A stretch of DNA of 64,000 nucleotides from CAWBQO01 sp963790965 (GTDB lineage Bacteria; Bacteroidota; Rhodothermia; Rhodothermales; DASSAV01): assembly GCA_963790965.1 (NCBI GenBank), contig CAWBQO010000001.1:310001-374000 (forward strand). The letters run 5' to 3'. Under the pieces are notes generated by a model. That model was given only the letters and a program-made list of their open reading frames with translations. It was not told the origin of the DNA and did no database searches. Numbering within the stretch: the first letter of the stretch is position 1; each line of letters begins with the position of its first letter. The position numbers were made by a program, and so were the translations under genes. Of this stretch, positions 6,952-14,645 are shown piece by piece.

Positions 6952-9588
6952 ATGAGCCGCCTCCGACGCTTTTTCCCGCTGCTCGGGTTTCTCTTTGCCT
7001 CGGTGGCTATGTGGCTGCTTTGGCGAGAGATGCGCGGCTTTCACCCGTCCGAAGTGGGCGCGACGCTTCGGTCGCTACCCGCGTGGCGCATTGCCGCTGC
7101 GCTCCTTCTGACCGCGATCAACTATGGCGTTCTTACCGGCTACGATGCCCTGGCGCTGAAGTACGTCCGTCAGCGGATCCCTTACCGGAAGACCGCTCTG
7201 GCCTCGTTCATCGGGTACGCTTTTTCAATTTCCCTGGGCCACGCGGTGCTTACGGGCGGCGCGGTGCGGTTCCGGTTGTATACGGCATGGGGCGTGCCGG
7301 CTGATAAGATCGCGAGGATCGTGGCATTCTGCGGCTTCGCGTTCTGGATCGGATATCTCTCGCTGGGCGGCCTTGTCTTTGTCGTCGATCCGATCCGGCC
7401 ACCGGCCGGCTTTCCGCTGGATCCGCGGCTACTCGGGGCCGCTTTCCTCGCGCTCTTCGCCGGGTGGTTGGCGCTCAACGTACTTCGAACAGGAGCCGTG
7501 AGTGTCGGCAAGTGGACGTTTGATCTTCCGGGCTGGAAGATGACGGTGGCGCAAACGGCGGTTGCCTCTACGGATTTGACGCTCGCGGCCAGCGTCTTGT
7601 GGATGCTGATTCCGCCGGATGCCGCCCTGTCGTTTCCGCATCTGCTCTCGGCCTACTTGATCGCTGTCATTGCGGGAGTCGTCAGCATGGTACCGGGAGG
7701 CCTCGGGGTTTTTGACGGACTCCTCATTGCCCTGCTCACCCCGAGCGTTTCCGCGCCGGTCGCCGTGGGCGCGCTGCTCGCTTACCGCGCCGTCTATTAC
7801 GTGCTGCCCCTTCTCGCGGCTGTACTTACGCTCGTAGCGACCGAGCTCAGGTGGCAGCGAAAGGTCATGCTTGGCCGCATCAGCGCGCTTGGCGAAGTCA
7901 CGCAGGCCTGGCTGCCGCGCCTCGTGCCGCGGGCGCTGGCTGCGCTCACGTTCGTCGCCGGGTCGGTCCTGCTCGTTTCCGGAGCGCTTCCCGCGATCGG
8001 CTCCCGTGTGGACCTTCTCGCCGATATGGTCCCTCTCGTGGCGGTGGAATTATCGCACTTCGCCGGTAGCGTGGCGGGCGCGGCGCTGCTCGTGATCGCG
8101 CGCGGACTGTGGCTGCGGCGCGACGGCGCGTACTGGATGGCGGCCGTGCTGCTCGCGCTCGGCTCCGTCGCCGCGCTGCTGCGCGCAGGAGACGTGGAGG
8201 AAGCGGGATTGCTGGCGCTTTCGCTCGTAGCGCTTGTGCCCTGCCATCGCTTCTTTACACGGCGAAGCGCGCTGCTGGGCGGCCCGGCAACTCCGGGCTG
8301 GGGAGTGGCCGTCGCGCTCGTACTGCTCGGCACGTTTGCCGTCGGACTTTTCGCGTTCCGCGAGGTGGGTTATGCGCATGACCTCTGGTGGCGCTTCGCG
8401 TTCCGCGCCGATGCGCCGCGGTTCCTGAGAGGAATGGCGGGCGCGTCGGCTGTCGTTCTCGTTGCCGGATTGGTGCGGCTCCTTCGGGCGACACCTCTTC
8501 CGGCCGGCGTCGCAGCGTCACCCGCTTCGCTTCAGCGCGCCCGCGCCGCAATCGCCCGGAGTTCGAACACCGAGGCCTGCCTCGCGCTGCTCGGCGACAA
8601 GAATCTGCTCTTCGCCCCTGAAGCAGCGCCTGGAGGCGAGGATGACGGGTTCGTCATGTATGCTGCCCAGGGCGCGAGCTGGATCTCAATGGGCGCGCCC
8701 GTCGGGCCGGACGACACCGTAGAGGACCTGTACTGGGACTTCCGCGCCGCCGCAGAGGCCGCCGGGGCGCGGCCGGTCTTCTATGAAGTGCCGCGAGCGG
8801 CTCTTCCCAACCTGATCGACCTCGGGATGGCGCTCTACAAGCTCGGCGAAGAGGCGCACGTGCCGCTTGCCGGCTTTACAATGGACGGCGGCGCAAAGAA
8901 GAACTTGCGGAGGACGCTCCACCGCATAGAGGCGCTGTGCGTCCTGGAGATCGTCTCCCCCGCCGACGTCGGCACCCTCCTGCCGGCGCTTCGCCGCGTG
9001 TCGGACGCCTGGCTCGGAGGCAAAGCGGGCGCGGAGAAAGGCTTCTCACTGGGCGTTTTCAGCGAGTCGTATCTGGCTAACTTTCCGCTGGCGCTGGTCC
9101 GACTGCGCACGGAAGACGCGGCAGCTACCGGTGAGATCGTCGCGTTCGCCAACCTGTGGGCGAATGACCGGCTCGCGGGGACCTCACCCGGACCCCAGGC
9201 GCGATCAGAACTCTCCGTCGACCTGATGCGCTTTGACCGCGAGCGCGCGCCGGACGGGGTCATGGAGTATCTCTTTGCAAAGCTGATGCTCTGGGGAGCC
9301 GCCGAGGGTTACAGCGCCTTTTCACTGGGCATGTCCCCGCTTTCCGGACTCGCATCCGAGGGCGACACCGGACTGGCTCCGCTGTGGAACCGTGCCGGGG
9401 CGCTCCTTTTTCGGCACGGGGAGCATTTCTACAACTTCCAGGGCCTGTGCGCCTACAAGAACAAGTTCGATCCCGTCTGGACGCCTCGCTATCTCGCCGT
9501 TCCACCCGGCCGCGTCGCTCTGGCCGCCGCGCTCGTGGACGTGGCCGCGCTCGTATCCGGCGGTCTCGGCGGACTCATTCGGAAATAG
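6952..9588 (+). CDS. mprF: Bifunctional phosphatidylglycerol lysyltransferase/flippase, MprF type
   Basis: The 878-residue protein has the two-part MprF layout. An N-terminal half of many membrane helices (about residues 1-510) belongs to the UPF0104/lysyl-PG flippase family. A soluble C-terminal DUF2156 domain (about 540-860) has the GNAT-like fold that transfers an amino acid from charged tRNA to phosphatidylglycerol. Recognisable C-terminal stretches are GDKNLLFAPE, VMYAAQGASWISMGAPVG and the family end YNFQGLCAYKNKFDPVW. Aminoacylated lipid lowers membrane charge and gives resistance to cationic peptides. Whether lysine, alanine or another residue is used cannot be read from the sequence. 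The rhomboid-like gene begins 13 bases after the stop, so the two are probably co-transcribed. Confidence 0.93.
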   Translation: MSRLRRFFPLLGFLFASVAMWLLWREMRGFHPSEVGATLRSLPAWRIAAALLLTAINYGVLTGYDALALKYVRQRIPYRKTALASFIGYAFSISLGHAVLTGGAVRFRLYTAWGVPADKIARIVAFCGFAFWIGYLSLGGLVFVVDPIRPPAGFPLDPRLLGAAFLALFAGWLALNVLRTGAVSVGKWTFDLPGWKMTVAQTAVASTDLTLAASVLWMLIPPDAALSFPHLLSAYLIAVIAGVVSMVPGGLGVFDGLLIALLTPSVSAPVAVGALLAYRAVYYVLPLLAAVLTLVATELRWQRKVMLGRISALGEVTQAWLPRLVPRALAALTFVAGSVLLVSGALPAIGSRVDLLADMVPLVAVELSHFAGSVAGAALLVIARGLWLRRDGAYWMAAVLLALGSVAALLRAGDVEEAGLLALSLVALVPCHRFFTRRSALLGGPATPGWGVAVALVLLGTFAVGLFAFREVGYAHDLWWRFAFRADAPRFLRGMAGASAVVLVAGLVRLLRATPLPAGVAASPASLQRARAAIARSSNTEACLALLGDKNLLFAPEAAPGGEDDGFVMYAAQGASWISMGAPVGPDDTVEDLYWDFRAAAEAAGARPVFYEVPRAALPNLIDLGMALYKLGEEAHVPLAGFTMDGGAKKNLRRTLHRIEALCVLEIVSPADVGTLLPALRRVSDAWLGGKAGAEKGFSLGVFSESYLANFPLALVRLRTEDAAATGEIVAFANLWANDRLAGTSPGPQARSELSVDLMRFDRERAPDGVMEYLFAKLMLWGAAEGYSAFSLGMSPLSGLASEGDTGLAPLWNRAGALLFRHGEHFYNFQGLCAYKNKFDPVWTPRYLAVPPGRVALAAALVDVAALVSGGLGGLIRK

Positions 9589-9601
9589 AGCGCCGTTACC
9601 A

Positions 9602-10207
9602 TTGAAGATCATCCGCCGCCTGCCCTTTACCCTCCTGCTCATCACGGGCATTCTACTTGCGACGTTCCTCGCCTCGGGGCCTGGGCTGAAGTCGCGGCCG
9701 GAGATCGTGGCAAGATGGGGGTTCGCGCTGCATGATCTAGGGGATGGGACGTTCTGGTCGCTCGTAACCGCCGTCTTCTTCAACCACCGTCCGTACCTCT
9801 TCCCCCTGACGATCATGTTCGCGCTGGCCACGGCCGGTGTTTATGAATGGCACGCGGGCACACGGCGGGCCGCGATTGTGTTCTGGCTCGGCGATCTTGG
9901 TTCGACGGCGCTGCTGATGCTGCTCTTTGTCGCGCCGCTCTATCTGGCGCGGACGCCGATGGGCTTTGATCTCGCATACGCCGACGACGTGGGCATGTCC
10001 GGCGGAGGCTTTACCTGCCTCGGTGCGTGGGTGGGCAGCCTGCCGACGAAATGGCGACGCATTGCTTTTGCGTTGGCAGCCCTTTACCTCGTGGCCGACC
10101 TGTTCATCGAACCGTATCCCGAAGGAGACGTGCTGCACGCCATTGCTTTTCCGCTGGGCGTATGGCTTGGAACCCTCTTCCCGCCTTACAAGGCTGTTGA
10201 TTTGTGA
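9602..10207 (+). CDS. Rhomboid-like membrane protein with GxSG/His pair
   Basis: A 201-residue membrane protein with about six helices. The reading frame is open far upstream inside mprF, but the hydrophobic protein begins at the TTG at 9602 (reads as KIIRRLPFTLLLITGIL), 13 bases after the mprF stop. It carries a rhomboid-like arrangement: FWSLVTAVFFNH in an early segment, the serine-protease motif GMSGGG with Ser near residue 133, and His near residue 179 in HAIAFPLGVWLG, a GxxxG-like helix. This matches the Ser-His dyad of rhomboid intramembrane proteases, although the usual Asn/His pair of helix 2 is not clear. It could be an active protease or an inactive rhomboid-fold protein. Coupling to mprF suggests a membrane or envelope role. 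Confidence 0.7.
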   Translation: MKIIRRLPFTLLLITGILLATFLASGPGLKSRPEIVARWGFALHDLGDGTFWSLVTAVFFNHRPYLFPLTIMFALATAGVYEWHAGTRRAAIVFWLGDLGSTALLMLLFVAPLYLARTPMGFDLAYADDVGMSGGGFTCLGAWVGSLPTKWRRIAFALAALYLVADLFIEPYPEGDVLHAIAFPLGVWLGTLFPPYKAVDL

Positions 10208-10579
10208 TCTACGGTCTGCATTCCAGCGTCATGATGCGTGAGGCCTGACCCGGGTGCTGCCCTCGGCCTGCTTGATCGCCGTGATCGCGGCGATCATCAG
10301 TATGGTTCCAGTGTCTACGGCGCGTGCCCATCAGCCGGAGTGAGGGGGCGTAGCATGTCGTAAGAACCGGTGATCTTTTGCCGCATCTTCTGCAAATCCA
10401 ACTTTATCGGCCGAGCGCCGTATGGAGGCGACACACCGCTCGCTTGTCATGCCGACTATTTTCACGGTCGGGTGCTTGTAACCGGGAGGCGGACGAACGG
10501 CTGTGGGGCTTTTGAGATCGACTACTCGCTTTAACCGGCGGGGCGCATCTTTCGGCACTCGTTTACGGAGGGGCTAGAT
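10208..10579. other. Intergenic region with a 9-bp hairpin
   Basis: These 372 bases hold no convincing gene. A hairpin (TGATCGCCG at 10273-10281, CGGCGATCA at 10288-10296, six-base loop) lies 66 bases after the rhomboid-like gene and may end that transcript, though no T-run follows. The 3' end supplies the ribosome-binding site of the next gene. Confidence 0.5.
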
Positions 10580-10879
10580 ATGACGAACGTCTACAACGGC
10601 AACACCACCGCCGGCGCGCAGGGCTATGCGACGCTCAAGCTGAAGGGCCGCGTCAAGGCCCTCAGCCGCGACTTTCGCTACCAGCCCAACGTTCTCCGGC
10701 GGTTCGCCAAGGGGATGACGGCCGAGCGCGTCGCGGGCAGCCGGTTCGTGATTCAGGTGGATAAGCCGCACGCCCGGCCGCTCGCCCGGCCGCGTTCAAG
10801 CGCTCGATCGAGCAGCGCGTCGACCCCGGCGGTGCCGCCGAGGCGCAGATGGAACAAGATCGCGCCGCAGCTGAGGTGA
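10580..10879 (+). CDS. Small uncharacterised protein, probably frameshifted at its C-terminus
   Basis: A strong ribosome-binding site, GGAGGGG at 10567-10573, precedes the ATG by six bases and makes this a credible gene. The product starts MTNVYNGNTTAGAQGYATLK and continues basic and compact (RVKALSRDFRYQPN) to about residue 65; no family was recognised. After about 10790 the frame turns into low-complexity Arg/Pro/Ser, while the -1 frame reads sensibly as AAFKRSIEQRVDPGGAAEAQ and on to a TAA at 10915-10917. A single missing base near 10780-10795 would join them into a ~112-residue protein. No signal peptide is seen. It sits 28-65 bases upstream of the secreted T9SS protein gene and could share its transcript. 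Confidence 0.55.
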   Translation: MTNVYNGNTTAGAQGYATLKLKGRVKALSRDFRYQPNVLRRFAKGMTAERVAGSRFVIQVDKPHARPLARPRSSARSSSASTPAVPPRRRWNKIAPQLR

Positions 10880-10944
10880 AGCCGCCGCCGGACACCCCGT
10901 CTGCGCGCGGCCGTTAAACACGCACCCTTCCACACGCTCTCCCC

Positions 10945-13434
10945 ATGAAGCCGCACAAGTCCTCCCGTCTCATCCTCTCCGCGATAGCGCTTTTCATGGC
11001 AGGCCCGGTCCTCCTCGCCCAGCCGAACGGCTTGTCACGGACGATCGCCGCCTCGGGCGGCACGGGTGCCGCTGGTCGCGCCGGCGCGAGCGGCGGCAGC
11101 TACGCGCTGGATCAAGGCTTCGGGGCCGCTTCCGCGCGCAGCACGCCTTCCGGCGCGACCTACGTGGTGAACTCGGCGAACGACCCCGGCGACGGGACGT
11201 GCGACGCCGCCGAGTGTACGCTCCGCGAGGCCATCAACGCGGCGAACGGGTCAGCTCTGAAGGACGCTATCCACTTCAACATCCCCGGCGCGGGGCTGCA
11301 TTCGATCATTCCGTTGACGGCGCTGCCTGCCGTCACCGACGCGGTCGTGATCGACGGCTACACGCAGCCGGGTGCAAGTCCGAATACGCTCGCCATGGGC
11401 GACAATGCCGTTCTGCGCATCGAACTCAACGGAAACGGGGCGGCCTTCGCCGGACTAACCTTCCTCGCGGGCGGCTCGACGGTTCGGGGCCTTATCATCA
11501 ACCGCTTCAACGGCAACGGGCCGGCCTATGGCATCGCGCTTCATACCGGCGGCGGGCACGTGATCGTCGGCAACTGGATCGGGGTTGACGCCACGGGCGC
11601 AGAGGACATGGCGAACAGTCGTGGGGGGATCTACATGGACAACTCGGCGGGGAACATCGTGGGCGGAACCAGTCCCGCGGACCGCAACGTGATCGTGGGG
11701 GCGGGCAACACGGCCATTTTCGATCAAGGGGTGGGCGGCGGCCATATCATCGAGGGCAACTACATCGGGACCAATGCCGCCGGCACCGCGGCCCTCGCGA
11801 GAGGCGGCATCTGGCTCGTCTCGCCGGACAACCGGATCGGTGGTACCGAACCGGGCGCAGGCAACGTGCTCTCGACGGGAGGGGGCGTGCCCGGCATCTT
11901 TTTCGTCGAGGAGGGTGCCAGCGGCAACACGGTTCAGGGCAACTACATCGGCGTGACGGCCGACGGCACGGCGGCCCTCGCGCCCGGCGGAGGCAGTGCG
12001 GGCATCTCCATGCAACGCGCCGGCGGCAACCTGATTGGCGGAACGGAGCCGGCGGCCCGCAACGTGATCGCTTCGGTGAACGGCGGCATCTTACTTTTCG
12101 GCAGCCCCAGCAGCGGGGCGGGCAACACAATCCAGGGCAACTACATCGGGACGAACGCGGCAGGGACGGCCTTACTTCCCTCCGGCGGCAGCGCGGGGGC
12201 GGGCGTGCGCATCGAAGGGATAGGAAACACCGTGCTCGGGGGCACGGCACCGGGGGCGGGCAATGTGATAGGCGGCTTCAGCACCGGGGTTATGTTCTAC
12301 GGATCCTTGCCGGGCAACGTCGTGCAGGGCAACCGGATCGGCACGAACGCGGCCGGGACCGCCGCACTGCCGAACAATGAGGGAATGTTGTTCGCTGGCT
12401 TTTCCTCGGACGACGGAAACGTTATCGGCGGGACAACGGACGCCGCGCGCAATGTGATTTCCGGCAACCTCGGCGACGGCATCCGCCTCAATGGCAGCGA
12501 TAATGCCATTCAGGGCAACTTCATCGGCGTCGCCGCCGACGGCACGGTGCCGCTGGGTAACGGCGCGAACGGCATCGAGATCGGCGAAGGCAGCCGGAAC
12601 GTGATCGGCGGGATGGTGCCCGGCGCGGGCAATGTCATCGCCTACAACGGCGCGGGGCCGCAGGGCCGGGGCTACGGCGTCGTGGTATTCTCTGGGACTG
12701 GCAACAGCATCGACGGGAATGCAATCTACGGGAACGGCCGAATCGCTCTGAACCTGTACGGCGGCGACGCCGTCAATGGGGCCACCGCGAACGACCCCGG
12801 CGACGCGGACGCGGGGCCGAACAACCTGCAGAACACGCCCGAGGTCATGCGCGCCTCCATAGAGGGAGACCGGATGACGGTAGAATACCAAGTAGACACG
12901 GCCCCGGCGAACGCTGCCTATCCCCTGCGCGTCGCGTTCTTCCGCGCGTTCAATGGCGAGGGCGGCGCGGCCTTCCTCGGCACCGATACCTACAGCGCGG
13001 CGGACTATGGCGGCTGCAGCGCACCGCCTTGCTCGAAAACACTGGCGTTTATCCCCACCGCGCCTCTGACGGACTTCATCGTTGCCACTGCGACGGACGC
13101 CGCCGGCAACACGAGTGAGTTCTCGGCGCTGGCTGCCGCCGTGCCGGCCGAGGAGGCGGAAGGCTTACCGTCGGAAACGGCCCTGCGGGCACCGTGGCCG
13201 AATCCGGCGGTTGGCCGAGCCGTGCTGACGTACAGCCTCGCCGAAGCCGGACGGGTACGGCTCGTCGTCTACGATCTGCTCGGGCGGGAGGTCGCCGTGC
13301 TGGTTGACGGCGAGCGCGCGGCGGGCCGCTACGAGTCCGCGGTGGATGTCGGGCCGTTGGCCGCCGGCGTCTATCTCGCCCGGCTTGCCGTCGGCGACCG
13401 TTCCTTCACCCGTCGGCTAACGGTGCTCCGATGA
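10945..13434 (+). CDS. Secreted CSLREA/right-handed beta-helix protein with T9SS sorting domain
   Basis: An 829-residue exported protein. Residues 1-26 form a signal peptide (LILSAIALFMAGPVLLAQ). A CSLREA-type motif follows (CDAAECTLREAINAANG, near residues 89-105). From about 125 to 610 there are some ten imperfect repeats with the pattern GNxIQGNYIGTNAAGTAAL and NVIGGTxPGAGNVI, which build a parallel beta-helix. The last ~85 residues (PWPNPAVGRAVLTYSLAEAG, VYDLLGREVAVLVDG, LAAGVYLARL, ending LTVLR) are a type A sorting domain of the type IX secretion system, so the protein should cross the outer membrane and be released or anchored there. Polysaccharide binding or cleavage is common in beta-helix proteins but no catalytic site was identified. 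Confidence 0.9.
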   Translation: MKPHKSSRLILSAIALFMAGPVLLAQPNGLSRTIAASGGTGAAGRAGASGGSYALDQGFGAASARSTPSGATYVVNSANDPGDGTCDAAECTLREAINAANGSALKDAIHFNIPGAGLHSIIPLTALPAVTDAVVIDGYTQPGASPNTLAMGDNAVLRIELNGNGAAFAGLTFLAGGSTVRGLIINRFNGNGPAYGIALHTGGGHVIVGNWIGVDATGAEDMANSRGGIYMDNSAGNIVGGTSPADRNVIVGAGNTAIFDQGVGGGHIIEGNYIGTNAAGTAALARGGIWLVSPDNRIGGTEPGAGNVLSTGGGVPGIFFVEEGASGNTVQGNYIGVTADGTAALAPGGGSAGISMQRAGGNLIGGTEPAARNVIASVNGGILLFGSPSSGAGNTIQGNYIGTNAAGTALLPSGGSAGAGVRIEGIGNTVLGGTAPGAGNVIGGFSTGVMFYGSLPGNVVQGNRIGTNAAGTAALPNNEGMLFAGFSSDDGNVIGGTTDAARNVISGNLGDGIRLNGSDNAIQGNFIGVAADGTVPLGNGANGIEIGEGSRNVIGGMVPGAGNVIAYNGAGPQGRGYGVVVFSGTGNSIDGNAIYGNGRIALNLYGGDAVNGATANDPGDADAGPNNLQNTPEVMRASIEGDRMTVEYQVDTAPANAAYPLRVAFFRAFNGEGGAAFLGTDTYSAADYGGCSAPPCSKTLAFIPTAPLTDFIVATATDAAGNTSEFSALAAAVPAEEAEGLPSETALRAPWPNPAVGRAVLTYSLAEAGRVRLVVYDLLGREVAVLVDGERAAGRYESAVDVGPLAAGVYLARLAVGDRSFTRRLTVLR

Positions 13435-13460
13435 CCTCTTTCCTCCATCTTCGCCTTTCT

Positions 13461-13478
13461 CCCGGTGTCATTACCGGG
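13461..13478. terminator. Hairpin between convergent genes
   Basis: CCCGGT (13461-13466) and ACCGGG (13473-13478) form a six-base stem with a six-base loop in the 46-base gap between the secreted protein (+) and the antiporter gene (-). Confidence 0.5.
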
Positions 13479-13480
13479 CC

Positions 13481-14554
13481 TCACGGCGTAACGAAGAAAA
13501 AGGCCAGTCCGAAGAGCAGGTACACGGCAATCAGAAGAACGCCCTCGAACCATGTCGCTTCGCCGTCTTGCGCAATTGCATTCACGACGAAAGCGACGCC
13601 GGCTATGGCGATGAGTTCAAGCGGGTTCTGGAACACGAGGTTCATCGGCGTCCCCATGAAGTAGGAAACGATGACGAGCAGCGGTGCCAGCAGCAGCGCA
13701 ACCTGAATGGTCGACCCGACGGTGATGCTCATGACGAGGCTCATTCGCCCCTCTTTCGCAAAGTAAACCGCTGCCACGTACTCGGCTGCATTGCCCACCA
13801 CAGCGAGGACGATAACGCCAAGAAAGAACGTCGTCAGCCCGAGGCTTGCGGCGGTGCTTTCGAGCGCGCCGGAAACCATTTCGGCTTCGAGGGCGGTGAC
13901 GGCTGTTCCGCCGGCAAGAACGACAAGGGACGTCCAGAGCGGCCACGGCGTGCCGCTCTCGTCGTCCTCCTCTTCTTCAAGGGAGAACACGTCGCGGTGG
14001 GTAAAGAAGGTGTAGGCGAGGTTTGCGGCGTAGACGATGATCAGCACCACCGATACGCCGAGGCTCAGGTACTCATCGAGGCGGGTAGCTTCCGCCGGTG
14101 CCGCAAGGCCGCGTTCGGTGTAGTCGAAGAGGGCCGGCAGCAGTAGCGCGACCACGGCGAGCATCAGCAAGCTCGAGAGCAGCCCGGCGCGGTTCCGGTT
14201 GAAAAGGAGCCGCTCGCGGCCCCACGTGCCGACGATGATTGCCAGGCCGAGTCCGAGAAGGCTGTTGCCGATGATGGAGCCGGTTATCTGCGCCTTGGCA
14301 ACGTCTGTACTTCCTGCGGCAAGTACGAAGAGCGCCAGTACCAGCTCGGCGGTGTTGCCAAACGTCACGTTCAGCAGCCCGCCTACGGCAGAGCCGGCCC
14401 GGTTCGCGAGCTGCTCGGTTGCCCGTCTTATCCATTCCGCAAGGGGAACGATCGCGGCTACGGAGGAGGCAAACACCCACATCGGCGGCGCGCCAAAGAG
14501 GTATTCCAGCGCCAGCGAAAGCGGGACGAGGAGGAGGAGCCAGTTAAAAATCAC
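13481..14554 (-). CDS. Calcium/proton exchanger (CAX family)
   Basis: A 357-residue, ~11-helix inner-membrane antiporter of the Ca2+/cation superfamily. It has the two inverted alpha-repeat motifs expected for cation binding: GLLNVTFGNTAELVLAL in the first half and VVGNAAEYVAAVYFAKEG in the second, each with the key acidic residue after GN(T/A)AE. An acidic loop between the halves (SLEEEEDDESG) matches the family's acidic helix. It would use the proton gradient to expel Ca2+ or related divalent ions. It is the last gene of a minus-strand run, 91 bases beyond the broken dehydrogenase gene, so co-transcription is possible but unproved. Confidence 0.92.
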   Translation of the reverse strand: MIFNWLLLLVPLSLALEYLFGAPPMWVFASSVAAIVPLAEWIRRATEQLANRAGSAVGGLLNVTFGNTAELVLALFVLAAGSTDVAKAQITGSIIGNSLLGLGLAIIVGTWGRERLLFNRNRAGLLSSLLMLAVVALLLPALFDYTERGLAAPAEATRLDEYLSLGVSVVLIIVYAANLAYTFFTHRDVFSLEEEEDDESGTPWPLWTSLVVLAGGTAVTALEAEMVSGALESTAASLGLTTFFLGVIVLAVVGNAAEYVAAVYFAKEGRMSLVMSITVGSTIQVALLLAPLLVIVSYFMGTPMNLVFQNPLELIAIAGVAFVVNAIAQDGEATWFEGVLLIAVYLLFGLAFFFVTP

Positions 14555-14645
14555 AGGAAGTCACAAGCGTCGGTGAAGGCAACTCGGGCCGGATCGCGCT
14601 GCGTTGGCATGGAACAGACCGTGCCCCCCGGCCGAGCGCCGGTGC

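Noticed and set aside
10208..10579. Possible tRNA or riboswitch in the long gap
   Set aside because: The hairpin at 10273-10296 is isolated; no cloverleaf, T-loop or known aptamer core was found.
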